The notes under the pieces were generated by a model. It did no database searches, was not told the DNA's origin, and saw only the letters and a program-made list of their open reading frames with translations. Made by a program: the position numbers and the translations under genes. A stretch of 64,000 nt of DNA from Azospirillum humicireducens (lineage in GTDB: Bacteria; Pseudomonadota; Alphaproteobacteria; Azospirillales; Azospirillaceae). Positions 1 to 13,199 of the stretch are shown here, in pieces (position 1 is the first letter of the stretch; each line of letters opens with the position of its first letter). The stretch lies in NCBI RefSeq assembly GCF_001639105.2, contig NZ_CP015285.1:2162501-2226500 (forward strand), given 5' to 3'.

Positions 1-1519
<1,519 letters not shown>

Positions 1520-1919
1520 GAGTGCGATTCCCCCGTGGTGCTTCCGAATTGGCCGGAAGATGATTGGAGGGCGGCGGGCCGCCGCCCGGAATTGAGCGGC
1601 ATTATCCACACATGTCGCGGGACGAACAAGCAAATCGGCCCCCGCAGGCCCCCCGACCAAAGGAGGATTGTGTCGCTGATTTTGCAGCGCGAGACTGTTT
1701 CCTCCCAAAGCATACCGAGGTATTACAAGGAACTGGCGATCCGGTGCCGGTCAGGCCGGGAGGATTTCCGTCCTTTGCCGCGACCATCCGCCGCGCCGCG
1801 CTGCACCTTGCATCGTGACCAGCCTGTAACAGACGTTCGCTTGCTTAACCCGACCTTAACCGGGTGGCCGCTATAGAGTTGCTGCACTACGGTAACGATC
1901 ATCGGCGGCAAGGATCGCA
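1520..1919. other. Intergenic region upstream of acs
   Basis: About 400 bp between the acs start and a small rightward ORF. It must hold the acs promoter and leader. Short open frames here are GC-rich and lack a convincing ribosome binding site. No clear operator or terminator was recognised. The stretch from about 1840 to 1880 is AT-richer and may hold the promoter of the downstream small gene, but no well-spaced -35/-10 pair could be defended. Confidence 0.4.
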
Positions 1920-2144
1920 ATGCCCAGCACCACGAACGCGGACGATCTTCCCGAAGCCGGCGACCGCAGCGACCGCCTCGCCGGTCTGGCCGACCGCACA
2001 AGCCTGATGGCCATCGACGCCACTTTGCGCGCCATGAGCGGCCCCCTCAACGCCAACTCCGCCGCCGGCGTGGCGGACATCGCCCGGCGCATGAAGCAGG
2101 CGACCAACGATTTCCGCGCCGCGATACAGGAAGCGGCGGAGTGA
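1920..2144 (+). CDS. Small hypothetical protein (74 aa)
   Basis: Family not recognised. The product begins MPSTTNADDLPEAGD and is soluble, with no signal peptide or membrane segment. Its second half (about residues 28-72) is Ala-rich and probably helical, ending RMKQATNDFRAAIQEAAE. An AAGGA sequence 6-7 bases before the ATG supports translation. It stands alone between divergent acs and a downstream hairpin, so context gives no role. A real small gene is more likely than a shadow because of the good ribosome binding site and ordinary composition. Confidence 0.55.
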   Translation: MPSTTNADDLPEAGDRSDRLAGLADRTSLMAIDATLRAMSGPLNANSAAGVADIARRMKQATNDFRAAIQEAAE

Positions 2145-2161
2145 TCTTGCGGTTGGGTTAG

Positions 2162-2206
2162 CCCCCCACCCAACCTCCCCTGCTGGGCGGGGGAGGGTTA
2201 GGGGGC
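2162..2206. repeat. GC-rich imperfect hairpin between convergent genes
   Basis: A C-rich arm containing CACCCAACCTCCCC is followed by a G-rich arm GGGGGAGGGTTAGGGGG, giving an imperfect hairpin between two convergent genes. The GGGGGAGGGTTAGGG core recurs in the hairpin at 46783-46819 and in the composite repeat at 32969-33095, so this is one copy of a dispersed intergenic family. It could act as a terminator or mRNA-stabilising hairpin. Confidence 0.7.
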
Positions 2207-2231
2207 GAGTTTCACCTCATGCCGCAGCCCA

Positions 2232-2651
2232 TCACGCCGGAACCCCGATCCCCGCAAGATCGCACACCCGTGCCCATTCCTCTTCACTGACCGGGCAGAC
2301 CGACAGGCGGGACTGGCGGACCAGGGCCATGGACTGCAGCAGCGGATCGGCCTTGATCTGTTTCAGCGTCACCGGCGTCTTCACCGGCATCACCGGCGCC
2401 ACGTCGACCATGCCGAAGCGGCCGGATTCATCGCTGGGATCCGGGTAATAGGTGCGGACGATCTCGACGATGCCGACGATCTCCAGCCCTTCGTTGGAGT
2501 GGTAGAAGAAGGCGCGGTCGCCCACCTCCATCGCCTTCAGATTGTTGGATGCCTGGTAATTGCGCACCCCGTCCCAATGGGTCCGGCCGTCGGCGACCAT
2601 GCGGTCCCAGGAATATTTGAACGGTTCCGATTTCACCAGCCAATAGGCCAT
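2232..2651 (-). CDS. EVE domain-containing protein
   Basis: A 139-residue protein of the EVE (thymocyte nuclear protein 1-like) family, a PUA-related fold that binds modified bases in DNA or RNA. The N-terminal block MAYWLVKSEP followed by W(D/G) and WDGVRNYQASN is characteristic of the family, as is the later GIVEIVRTYYPDP strand. Length is normal (about 135-160). It is followed after 17 bp by the YciI-like gene's reading direction (that gene lies upstream on the same strand), so the two may be cotranscribed. The exact ligand in bacteria is not established. Confidence 0.93.
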   Translation of the reverse strand: MAYWLVKSEPFKYSWDRMVADGRTHWDGVRNYQASNNLKAMEVGDRAFFYHSNEGLEIVGIVEIVRTYYPDPSDESGRFGMVDVAPVMPVKTPVTLKQIKADPLLQSMALVRQSRLSVCPVSEEEWARVCDLAGIGVPA

Positions 2652-2668
2652 CGCCGGTACTCTCCCGC

Positions 2669-2953
2669 TCAGGCCTTGGGATAGACGCGGCGCCAGGGCC
2701 GGATCGTCACGCCGTCGAACAGGCCGGCCTTGGCATAGGGATCGTTGGCGGCAAACGCTTCAGCGGCGGCGGCATCGGCGCACTCGACGATCAGCAGGCT
2801 GCCGACCATGCCGCTCTGGTCGTCCGACAGCAGCGGACCGGCGGCGAAGATGCGGTCGGCGTTGGCTTCCAGGTAAGCCAGATGGTCGGCGCGGTTGGCA
2901 GCGCGGACATCGGCGGCACCCGCCTTGTCGACGCAATGGAACATGAACAGCAT
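2669..2953 (-). CDS. YciI family protein
   Basis: A 94-residue ferredoxin-like alpha/beta protein of the YciI family. Visible family marks are the start MLFMFHCVDKAG, the conserved HLAYLEAN segment (active-site His in the family), GPLLSDD and the terminal DPYAKAGLFDGVTIRPW with the conserved Asp-Pro-Tyr. The family includes dehydrochlorinase-like enzymes and small-molecule-binding proteins; the substrate here is unknown. GGAGGGGAC directly before the ATG is a strong ribosome binding site. It lies upstream of, and probably in one transcript with, the EVE gene. Confidence 0.92.
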   Translation of the reverse strand: MLFMFHCVDKAGAADVRAANRADHLAYLEANADRIFAAGPLLSDDQSGMVGSLLIVECADAAAAEAFAANDPYAKAGLFDGVTIRPWRRVYPKA

Positions 2954-3027
2954 GCGGTCCCCTCCTCCATATGGTGGAGCGGGAGCCTAGCGCAGGGGAC
3001 GGCGGCGGGAAAGCGCCGGCTGCGGCC

Positions 3028-3669
3028 TCATGCGACCACAGGACGGCGCTGCGGCAGCGCCTTGCCACGGACCTTGCCCCCCTTGCAGGGGCTGTAGCCG
3101 CCGGGGGCGATGCGGCCCAGGCTGATGCCGGTGCCCTCGATCTCGCCGAAGCCGCGCAGCCCCATCTCCCGCATTGCCGCCAGCGCGATGCGGCCGCAGG
3201 CTTCGGCATCGCTGCCGGCATGGTGGTGGTCCAAGGCGATGTCCAGGAAATCGGCCAGATGGTTCAGCCTGTGCCCGGTCAGCGTCGGCCAGGCACGGCG
3301 CGCCAGCACCACGGTACAGAGATAGTCGCAGGCGGGCCAGTCGAGCCCGTAATCGGTCAGGGTATGGCGGAGCACGCTGAGGTCGAAGGCGGCGTTGTGC
3401 GCCAGGATCAGCCGGCCCTGCACCCGCTCTCGCAAGGCCGCCCACACATCCGGGAATTCGGGTGCTCTGGCCACGTCCTCTTCCCGGATGCCGTGGATGG
3501 CGCTGTTGAAGGGGTTGAAGCGCAAGTCGCGCGGACGGATCAGATGTTCCTCCCTCGCGGTCACGCGGCCGTTCTCGATCCAGGCGACGCCGATGGAGCA
3601 GGCGCTGGTGCGGGTCTCGTTGGCGGTTTCGAAATCGATGGCGACGGCGTGGCCAGAGATGACGGTCAT
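3028..3669 (-). CDS. DEDDh 3'-5' exonuclease (DNA polymerase III epsilon-like)
   Basis: A 213-residue RNase T/DnaQ-type exonuclease domain protein. The catalytic carboxylates are visible: AIDFETA (motif I, Asp and Glu), LILAHNAAFDLSVL (motif II Asp) and HHHAGSDAEACGRIAL (motif III, His and Asp). It lacks the C-terminal polymerase-binding extension of true DnaQ, so a stand-alone nucleic-acid exonuclease is likely. The start ATG at 3669 lies 22 bp from the stop of the upstream NUDIX gene, suggesting an operon with it. The C-terminal 40 residues are Gly/Arg-rich and not conserved in the family. Confidence 0.93.
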   Translation of the reverse strand: MTVISGHAVAIDFETANETRTSACSIGVAWIENGRVTAREEHLIRPRDLRFNPFNSAIHGIREEDVARAPEFPDVWAALRERVQGRLILAHNAAFDLSVLRHTLTDYGLDWPACDYLCTVVLARRAWPTLTGHRLNHLADFLDIALDHHHAGSDAEACGRIALAAMREMGLRGFGEIEGTGISLGRIAPGGYSPCKGGKVRGKALPQRRPVVA

Positions 3670-3691
3670 TGATGTCCGATTTTCAGGCAGG

Positions 3692-4294
3692 TCAGAGCCG
3701 GAGAATGCTGGCGAGATCCTCGGGCAGTGCGTCTTCGGCCGCCAACACCCGCAGCTTCAGCAGGCTGGCGACCGCCATGGCGTCGGTGATGGCACCGGCC
3801 AGCACCATGTCGATCACCTCGGCGAAAGGCACGCGGCGCACCGCCAGAACCTCGGTCTCGTCGGGAGCGGACTCGCCCTGCTCCAGTCCCCAGGCGACGA
3901 AGCTATGGGCGACCTCGTCGGTGATGCAGTTGGACAGGTGCAGCGTCATCAGCGGCATCCAGCGCCGCGCCGTCAGGCCGGTTTCCTCGCGCAACTCCCG
4001 CGCTGCCGATTCCTGCGGCTCGACCCCCTTGCGCCCGCCGCCTTCCGGAATTTCCCAGCTGTATTGCTTCAGCGGGAAGCGATACTGGCCGACCAGGGTC
4101 ACGGTGCCGTCGTCGTGGACCGGCACCACACCGGTGGCGAGGCTGCGGGGATGGACCACGCCATAGATGCCGGGAGCGCCCTTCGGGGTCAGAACCTTAT
4201 GCTCGACCACCTCCATCCAGGCATTCTCGTATTTCGTCGTGCTGGTCAGCACGGTCCAGGGATTGCCGGTGGACTCACCGGTTTCGATCGGCAC
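3692..4294 (-). CDS. NUDIX hydrolase (ADP-ribose/nucleoside-diphosphate-sugar type)
   Basis: A 200-residue NUDIX protein, probably hydrolysing ADP-ribose or a related nucleoside-diphosphate sugar. The domain has WEIPEGGGRKGVEPQESAA followed by RELREETGL. The REUxEExGU half of the NUDIX box is perfect, but the first box Glu position is occupied by Val with Glu one residue later. I chose the GTG at 4294 because GGAGG sits about 9 bases upstream and the upstream extension has no family-like sequence. It is the first gene of a likely operon with the exonuclease and possibly the YciI and EVE genes. Confidence 0.9.
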   Translation of the reverse strand: MPIETGESTGNPWTVLTSTTKYENAWMEVVEHKVLTPKGAPGIYGVVHPRSLATGVVPVHDDGTVTLVGQYRFPLKQYSWEIPEGGGRKGVEPQESAARELREETGLTARRWMPLMTLHLSNCITDEVAHSFVAWGLEQGESAPDETEVLAVRRVPFAEVIDMVLAGAITDAMAVASLLKLRVLAAEDALPEDLASILRL

Positions 4295-4442
4295 GCGAGG
4301 CCCCCTCCGTCGGTTGCGACCGGAGTATAGGGAGACGCCCCCGCGGTCGCAATGGCCGTGCCGCGACAAGTCACAGACAAAAAACGATAAAATTTTCCAA
4401 CATTTAGGGGAAGCGAAGTCCAAATCGTTAAATAATGGTTTC

Positions 4443-4476
4443 TTGACAGACAAATCGACCGCACTTACTTCTAAAT
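4443..4476 (+). promoter_or_regulatory. Possible sigma-70 type promoter for the methyltransferase gene
   Basis: A consensus -35 TTGACA at 4443-4448 lies in an unusually AT-rich stretch (about 4375-4480) and is followed 16-17 bases later by TTACTT/TACTTC, a weak -10. The downstream gene starts 78 bases later. The -35 is seen directly; the -10 and the use of the promoter are inference. Confidence 0.3.
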
Positions 4477-4553
4477 CGCGGCGGAAACGGTCGCGGTCAT
4501 ACTCCGAATGGATGGGTCGGCTTCCCACCCATTGACCTGGAAAGGGCAGCTAC

Positions 4554-5609
4554 GTGGCTCCGCAGTTCAGTCCACAGGATTTGGAGCGGTGGCGAAACCC
4601 CGATTGGCGCATCCGGTTGGCTGCGTGGTGGGAAGGGTATGACCTCTCCCGGTTGCCCCGCATTTCCGAACGGTCTGCCTTGCGTAACGTGACGGACGGA
4701 CGCAGGCATGGACCGGTGAACGCGGTCGGCGGGGACCTTTCCACTCCCGTGCCCGCCCAGATCGATCCGCTTCCATCCGCCTCGGCCGCCGGCGGCAATC
4801 CCGAGCTGGACCGGCTGGCCTTGATGCAACTCGACCGCCATGGCGAACCCGTCTGGTCGCCGGCGCGCAGCGAGGGGGCGCAGCTTCTGTGGGGCCAGGA
4901 CATGACCGGGCCGGAAGACGCGGCGTGGATGATCGATTCCGTCCGCTCCTTCGGGCTGAACCCGGCCAAGAGCGTGCTGGACCTGTCGGCCGGTCTCGGC
5001 GGGACAGCCCGCGCCCTGGTGGAGAGCAGCGACAGCTGGGTGACGGGGCTTGAGCCCTCCCCGCTGCTGGCGAAGCTGGCGATGGACCGGTCGAAGGCGC
5101 TGGGGCTGTCGAAGAAGGCGCCCATCACCCACTACGACCCGGAACATTTCAACCAGGCCGGCAGTTTCGACCTCATCATGGCCGACCGCATCGTCCACAG
5201 GGTGCGCGACAAGGAACTGTTCCTGGACCGGGTCGGCGACTGCGTGAAGCCCAAAGGCGGGATCGCCCTGTTCGATTACGTGATCGACGGCGCCCCCGGC
5301 TCCTGGGATGCCTGGAACGCCTGGCGGGACGAGGAGCCGATGGAGGTCTATCCCTGGACCGCCACCCGCATGGCCGACGAACTGACCCAGCGCAACCTCG
5401 ACCTCCGCATTTCGGAGGATCTGACCCAGCTGCACCGCCGCCACATCATCGACCGCGTGCGCAGGCTGGCCGACACGCTGACGAACGCCGTGCCGTCAGC
5501 GCCGGTGCTGGCGGCACTGAAGCGCGAGCTTGCCCTGTGGTGGGCGCGGCTGAAGGTGCTGGGAAACGGGTTGCGCTTCGTCCGCTATGTCGCGATGAAG
5601 CCGGCTTGA
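4554..5609 (+). CDS. Class I SAM-dependent methyltransferase
   Basis: A 351-residue cytoplasmic protein with a Rossmann-type methyltransferase core in its middle. Motif I is SVLDLSAGLGGTARAL (about residues 139-154), followed by the acidic motif region VTGLEPSPLLAKLA and a later PKGGIALFDYVID strand typical of motif VI. The N-terminal 115 residues are Trp/Arg-rich and unlike standard methyltransferases, and the C-terminal 60 residues are helical. The start is GTG at 4554 with AAAGGGCAGC just upstream. Substrate is unknown; sequence alone does not distinguish a small-molecule from a macromolecular acceptor. Confidence 0.85.
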   Translation: MAPQFSPQDLERWRNPDWRIRLAAWWEGYDLSRLPRISERSALRNVTDGRRHGPVNAVGGDLSTPVPAQIDPLPSASAAGGNPELDRLALMQLDRHGEPVWSPARSEGAQLLWGQDMTGPEDAAWMIDSVRSFGLNPAKSVLDLSAGLGGTARALVESSDSWVTGLEPSPLLAKLAMDRSKALGLSKKAPITHYDPEHFNQAGSFDLIMADRIVHRVRDKELFLDRVGDCVKPKGGIALFDYVIDGAPGSWDAWNAWRDEEPMEVYPWTATRMADELTQRNLDLRISEDLTQLHRRHIIDRVRRLADTLTNAVPSAPVLAALKRELALWWARLKVLGNGLRFVRYVAMKPA

Positions 5610-5954
5610 GGCATCTGAGCATAACCATCCAATGCTCATATGAGTAAAGAAGATGCCTGCAAATACGGCATAGGATGTTCGATGGGTATCGTTCCAGGGC
5701 CGGATCGCAGGATTGGGTCCGTGCGATGCTCTACGACCATACCCATGCTCCCGCTTTCTTCGAACCATGCGTTTGATCTGTGCCGACCACGCCCTACATC
5801 TTGCCTGCATGACGCGCGGGCGCCGTTGCCGCCGCCCCAGTCTTTTGGACGGCATCCGGCGTCCTTTCGACCGTCATCACCCGGACCGTAACCGAAGCTC
5901 CCTCCCAAGCGCCGCCCAAGGCGCATGCCCGACCCAAAGCCAAGGAGGCTTCCC
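5610..5954. other. Intergenic region upstream of acnA
   Basis: About 345 bp separating the methyltransferase stop from aconitase. Just after the stop is a short hairpin, TGAGCAT/ATGCTCA (5616-5622 and 5632-5638, 9-base loop), too weak and without a T-run to call a terminator. An 83-codon open frame at 5640-5891 has no ribosome binding site and no recognisable product and is not annotated. The strong AAGGAGG at 5942-5948 belongs to acnA. Confidence 0.4.
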
Positions 5955-8642
<2,688 letters not shown>

Positions 8643-8663
8643 GGCGGGCAAAGGGCGAGTAGG

Positions 8664-8700
8664 AAAAGGGCCGCCTCCCGGTGAGGAGCGGCCCTTTCTC
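8664..8700 (+). terminator. Rho-independent terminator after acnA
   Basis: A perfect 10-bp stem AAAGGGCCGC/GCGGCCCTTT (8665-8674 and 8688-8697) with additional inner pairing and a T-rich 3' end lies 22 bp after the acnA stop. It also sits just before the stop of the convergent histidine kinase and, having an A-run on the other side, could work for both. Confidence 0.9.
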
Positions 8701-8727
8701 TTGGGACGCTGTCGTGGGAGCCGCCCC

Positions 8728-11700
8728 TCACGCCGCTCCGGCGCTCGCCATCATGCGGCGGAGGTCGTTGGGGAAGACCGGCTTGTGCAGAAGGCCGAAG
8801 CCGCGGCGTTCGGCCTCCTCCTGGCGTTCGGAGCTGGTGTCGCCGGTCAGGATGATGCCGGGAACGGTCCGGCCCAGCATGCTTTGCACCGCGACCACCG
8901 CTTCCGGGCCGGTGCGGCCCTGCTGGAGCTGGTAATCGGCCAGAACGATCTGGGGACAGCGCCCGTCGGCGCGCAGCCGCTCCAGCGCCTGATCGCCCGA
9001 CTTGGCGGTCAGCACGTCATAGCCCCAGCCTTCCAGGATCGCCTTCAGGCCCATAAGGATGATCGCCTCGTCGTCGATCACCAGCACCATGCCTTTCGCA
9101 TCCGCTCCCTTTCTGGGCGGAATCGCCGTCTTGACCGCAATGTCGCCGCCCCCCGTCGCTCCCCGGCCCTTGCCGCCGCCGAACGCGCTGGCGATGGCGC
9201 TGATCGCCTGTCCGCGGTCGTTGGCCGCGGCAGTGGCCGCATCGTTGGCGGCGGATCGGCGGGCCAGCGTCGCCGCGGCGGCGGCGGTGCCGCTGGCGGG
9301 ACGGGCATTGCCCAGGATCACCCGCGGCAGTTCCACCGCGAAGACCGAGCCCCTGCCCTCCCACGAGCGCACCGTCACCGGATGTCCGAGCAGCCGCGAC
9401 AGCCGCTTCACGATGGCCAGCCCCAGGCCCAGGCCGCGCTCGCTGCGCTCGCCCAACTGGGTGAACTCCTCGAAGATGTCCTCCAGCCGGTCGGCGGGGA
9501 TGCCGGCGCCAGTGTCCCACACCTCCACCCGCAAGCCCGACGGCGTGCGGCGGCAGCCCAGCAGGATCTTGCCGCTGCTGGTGTAGCGCAGGGCGTTTTC
9601 GACCAGATTGCGCAGAATGCGTTCCAGATGGGCCGGATCGGTGCGCACCCAGGCGCGGGTCGGTACGGCGCGCAGTTCCAACCCCTTCTGGGCGACGCGC
9701 GGGCCATATTCGGCAACCAGCCGGCCAAGCAGCTGGTTCAGCCGCACCTCGACCGGCGTCGCGACGATCTTGCCGGATTCCAGCCGCGACATGTCGAGCA
9801 GGCCGTCCAGCAGGCTTTTCAGCGTGTCCAGCCCCTGGCGGATGTTGTCCAGGATCGGCAGTGCGGGGTGCCCCTGCAGCCGGTCGCTCATCGCCGCGGT
9901 GAAGAGATAGAGCGACTGGACCGGTTGGCGCAGGTCGTGGCTGGCGGCGGCCAGGAACTTCGATTTGCCCTCGTTGGCCTGGTCGGCCTCCTCCCGCGCG
10001 CGGTGCAGTTCGGCTTCGGTCTTCTTGCGGTCGGTGACCTCGACCGCGGCGCAGGTGACGCCCTCCACCCGGCCGGAGGGATCGCGCAGCGGATCGACGG
10101 TCAGGTCGAAGAAGCGCTCCTCGCCCTTGCAACGGATGCGGACCTCCTCCCGCGCGCCGATGCCGCTCTCCATCACGCGGCGCTTCAGCGCCATCAGGCT
10201 GTCGGCCTCCTCGCCATGGTCGAACAGATCGGCGTCGGTGCGGCCGATCATCGTCTCCGGCGAGAAGCCCAATAGTTCGGAATGGGACCAGGTGTAACGC
10301 AGCTCGCGATCCTGGCTGAACACCGCCACGCCGGAATTGCGCAGGCCGGTGCGCACGCGCTCCTCGGCGACGCGCAGGGCCTCCTCGGTGCGCTTGCGCT
10401 CGGTGATGTCGATGCCCGACGCGATCAGGTGGGTGACATGGCCGTCGGCATCGACCATCGGGGTCAGGTTGACGTCCACCGTCATCTCGCGCCCGTCGCC
10501 CATACGCAGCCCGGAATCGAATCGGGAGGAACGGCCGTGCGCTCCCAGAGCCAGCGCCTGTCGTAGCCGTTCCCGGCCGGAATCGTCGAAGGACAGCCAG
10601 CAGATCTCGTCGAAGGGGCGGCCGACGATGCGGGCGGCCGGCAGCCCGGCGGCATCCGCGGCGGCACGGTTGACCTGGGCCACCGCCCCGTCCGGCGTCA
10701 GCACGCCGACATAGGCCGGCAGCGCGTCCAGAACGGCGCGGATGTGGCTTTCCGACTGGCGCAGCGCCGCTTCGCGCGCTTCCAGCCGGTCTGCCATCAG
10801 GTCGAAGGCATGGCCGAGCTGGCCGATCTCCGACGAGCGGTCGGACAGCTTGACGCGGGTGGCGGTCTTGCCATCGCTCCAGTCGCGGGCGGCGCAGACC
10901 AGCGCGTCGACCGGGCGGCGGATGAACAGGGTGCCGCCGATCCAGGCGGCGGCGGCGGCGACCAGGAAGCCGGACAGCGTCATCAGAAGCCCGTCGCGGG
11001 TGGCGCGGTCCACCGCCCCCATCGCCGCACCGCGGTCGACGCCGACGCTGATGAACAGGTCGCGGATCCCGGCGGTCGGCGGGGAGAAGGCCAGGATGCG
11101 GGACACACCGTCCAGTCCGGTCAGCATCGTCACGCCCATGTCGGTCGCCGACAGCAGGGGCAGGTAACTGTCCGGCAGCCGTTCGCCGACGCGGCTCTGG
11201 GTGCCCGGCAGCTTGACCAGGATGGTGCCCGACCGGTCGGCGACCGTCAGGGCCGTGTTCTCCGGCATCGGGCGGGTGGCGAAGATGGAGGTCAGCCGCG
11301 GCACGTCCACGGACAGGGCGATCACGCCGGCCCGCTTGCCGTCGGCGTCGGTGTAGGGAACCGCGACCGGAAGCTCGCCGCCGGCGACACCGGACTGGCT
11401 GATCGTCCATTCGCCGACGACGAAGCGGCCCTGGGCCATCGCCCGGCGGAAATGCGGCTGGGAGGTCAGGGCAGCGCCGATGCGCGATGGGTCGGCGCTG
11501 CATTTGATGCGGCCGCCGGCATCGGTGACCGACAGCGTGCGGTAGTCGGCGGAGCGGGCGGACAATCGCTCCAGATAGGCTTGGCAGCCGGCGACCTCAC
11601 CCCCGCGCAGGAAGGGAGCCTCCGTCACCGCCGTGACCATCAGTCGGGCGCTGTCCAGGATGCGGACATGTTCGCTCTCCACCTGACGCAGCAGCCGTTC

Positions 11701-11823
11701 GGCCTGGAGGGTGACCTCCTCCTCGCGCTCCGCCCGCTGTTCGAGCACGCTGTAGATCTGGATGCCGATCGCCGGCAGCACCGCGAGCAGGACCAGGATG
11801 AAGAGGCGTGCCAGAAGGGTCAT
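8728..11823 (-). CDS. Hybrid sensor histidine kinase (periplasmic sensor, HAMP, PAS x2, HisKA, HATPase, receiver)
   Basis: A 1031-residue membrane sensor kinase. In order: a transmembrane helix at residues 4-25, a Cache-like periplasmic region to about 275, a second membrane helix (GFLVAAAAAWIGGTLF), HAMP, two PAS domains ending in the usual DITERK and EVTDRK junctions, HisKA with ASHDLRQPVQSL, HATPase boxes DTGAGIP and GLGLGLAIV, an Ala/Gly-rich linker of about 60 residues, and a C-terminal receiver with LVIDDE, the phospho-acceptor in VLADYQL, and LLHKP. The HDLRQP H-box with a C-terminal receiver is a known kinase subclass. I placed the start at the ATG at 11823, immediately before the membrane helix. 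No partner response regulator lies next to it. Confidence 0.95.
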   Translation of the reverse strand: MTLLARLFILVLLAVLPAIGIQIYSVLEQRAEREEEVTLQAERLLRQVESEHVRILDSARLMVTAVTEAPFLRGGEVAGCQAYLERLSARSADYRTLSVTDAGGRIKCSADPSRIGAALTSQPHFRRAMAQGRFVVGEWTISQSGVAGGELPVAVPYTDADGKRAGVIALSVDVPRLTSIFATRPMPENTALTVADRSGTILVKLPGTQSRVGERLPDSYLPLLSATDMGVTMLTGLDGVSRILAFSPPTAGIRDLFISVGVDRGAAMGAVDRATRDGLLMTLSGFLVAAAAAWIGGTLFIRRPVDALVCAARDWSDGKTATRVKLSDRSSEIGQLGHAFDLMADRLEAREAALRQSESHIRAVLDALPAYVGVLTPDGAVAQVNRAAADAAGLPAARIVGRPFDEICWLSFDDSGRERLRQALALGAHGRSSRFDSGLRMGDGREMTVDVNLTPMVDADGHVTHLIASGIDITERKRTEEALRVAEERVRTGLRNSGVAVFSQDRELRYTWSHSELLGFSPETMIGRTDADLFDHGEEADSLMALKRRVMESGIGAREEVRIRCKGEERFFDLTVDPLRDPSGRVEGVTCAAVEVTDRKKTEAELHRAREEADQANEGKSKFLAAASHDLRQPVQSLYLFTAAMSDRLQGHPALPILDNIRQGLDTLKSLLDGLLDMSRLESGKIVATPVEVRLNQLLGRLVAEYGPRVAQKGLELRAVPTRAWVRTDPAHLERILRNLVENALRYTSSGKILLGCRRTPSGLRVEVWDTGAGIPADRLEDIFEEFTQLGERSERGLGLGLAIVKRLSRLLGHPVTVRSWEGRGSVFAVELPRVILGNARPASGTAAAAATLARRSAANDAATAAANDRGQAISAIASAFGGGKGRGATGGGDIAVKTAIPPRKGADAKGMVLVIDDEAIILMGLKAILEGWGYDVLTAKSGDQALERLRADGRCPQIVLADYQLQQGRTGPEAVVAVQSMLGRTVPGIILTGDTSSERQEEAERRGFGLLHKPVFPNDLRRMMASAGAA

Positions 11824-12163
11824 GGCGCAGACGAGGCTCCCACCGCGAAGCCGACCGGATGGCGCACCAGGCGCGCCACCATGCCGCTTGCCTACCGCTA
11901 CCGCACTTATGGTTAAGTACCGGTTAATTTGAAAAACGATCGGGTAGAACACGCAAAATCGACCTGATAAAACACAAGAAGCGTGCGTTAGAATGCCGAT
12001 CGGTTAGCCGCATTTTCATCAAAATTCAAAACATACTCCCAAGGAGTGGTTACTTCCAAAAGGGGTATCCCCTTGCCGCGACCTGACCGTCGCACCGCCG
12101 GTGCGGATTTGGATTTCCAGTGACATGGGAACAGCGTCGGGAATGGGGTGTTGATGGCTTGCA
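11824..12163. other. Divergent intergenic region between kinase and amidoligase
   Basis: About 340 bp between divergent genes, AT-rich in 11920-12060. It contains a perfect short inverted repeat AAGGGG-TAT-CCCCTT at 12060-12074 and a smaller ACTCC-CAA-GGAGT nearby, either of which could be an operator for the rightward amidoligase gene. No ORF is convincing. Confidence 0.4.
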
Positions 12164-13186
12164 ATGATCCATCCCTTCCTCCTCCCCCCGCTCCGCACCA
12201 CCCCCCAGGGCACGCCGCGCCGCGTCGGGGTGGAACTCGAATTCGCCGACCTGGACGCGCCGTCGGCCGCATTCTGCGTGCGCGAGCTGTTCGGGGGCAC
12301 GGTCATCGTCGAAAACCCGCACCGATGTCTGGTGACCGGCACCGGCCTGGGCGATTTCACGGTGGAACTGGACATGCGCTCCGCCCATCCAGGCAAGGGA
12401 GGGGCCGCGGTGCTGGACCCCTTGCGCCCGCTGTGGGGCAACATCGGCAGTCTGGTGATGCCGTTCGAGATCGCCGCCCCGCCGGTGACGGTGGAGCGGA
12501 TGCCGGACCTGGAGAGGCTGGTCGCCTGCCTGCGCGATCGCGGCGCCGCCGGGACGGAGGCGAGCCCCCTCTTCGCCTTCGGCCTGCATTTCAATCCGGA
12601 GGTGGCGCGGACGGACGGCGATTATGTGCTGGACCACCTGAAGGCGTTCCTGATCCTGGCGCCCTGGCTGCGGCGGGAGATCCGCGTCGATCCGACCCGC
12701 CGCCTGTCCGGCTTCATCGCCGCCTTCCCCGCCGCCTATGCCGCCAAGCTGGCCGATCCGGCCTATCGCCCCGACCTGGGCGGCCTGATCGACGATTATC
12801 TCGCCGACAACCCCACCCGCAACCGCGAGTTGGACCTGTTCCCGCTGTTCGCCCATCTTGACCGCGACCGGCTGGCCAGGACGATGGAAGACCCCCATAT
12901 CCGCCCGCGCCCGACCTTCCATTACCGGCTGCCCAACGCAAGGCTGAGCGATCCGGACTGGTCGCTCGCCGCCGACTGGAACCGCTGGGTGGCGGTGGAG
13001 CGGCTGGCGGCCGACCGCGCCCTGCTGGACGGGCTGGGCGCCGAGTACCGGCAGGTGGCCGAGACGCAGGAGCCGGAGCGCTGGGCCGAGCGGATCGACG
13101 GCTTCCTCGCCGCGAACCCCGCCATCCACGGCCCTCCTGTCGCTGACGATGGCGCTGCGGGCGACACGCTGCGGCAGGCCGGCTGA
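12164..13186 (+). CDS. Putative amidoligase (COOH-NH2 ligase, glutamine synthetase/GCS fold)
   Basis: A 340-residue protein of the amidoligase_2 family, predicted to form amide bonds with ATP on a glutamate-cysteine-ligase-like fold. Diagnostic features are the N-terminal RRVGVELEFADL strand (metal-binding Glu residues), the GLGDFTVELDM strand, and FAFGLHFNPEV with its His/Asn pair. It is followed 13 bp later by a class I glutamine amidotransferase-type hydrolase, the gene pair described by comparative genomics for these families and proposed to make or recycle glutamyl-amide metabolites. Substrates are unknown. The start ATG lies inside a CG-rich stretch without a perfect ribosome binding site. 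Confidence 0.85.
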   Translation: MIHPFLLPPLRTTPQGTPRRVGVELEFADLDAPSAAFCVRELFGGTVIVENPHRCLVTGTGLGDFTVELDMRSAHPGKGGAAVLDPLRPLWGNIGSLVMPFEIAAPPVTVERMPDLERLVACLRDRGAAGTEASPLFAFGLHFNPEVARTDGDYVLDHLKAFLILAPWLRREIRVDPTRRLSGFIAAFPAAYAAKLADPAYRPDLGGLIDDYLADNPTRNRELDLFPLFAHLDRDRLARTMEDPHIRPRPTFHYRLPNARLSDPDWSLAADWNRWVAVERLAADRALLDGLGAEYRQVAETQEPERWAERIDGFLAANPAIHGPPVADDGAAGDTLRQAG

Positions 13187-13199
13187 AAGGGAACCTGCC

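Noticed and set aside
5640..5891. 83-codon open frame between the methyltransferase and acnA
   Set aside because: No ribosome binding site, no recognisable domain and composition unlike neighbours; treated as intergenic.
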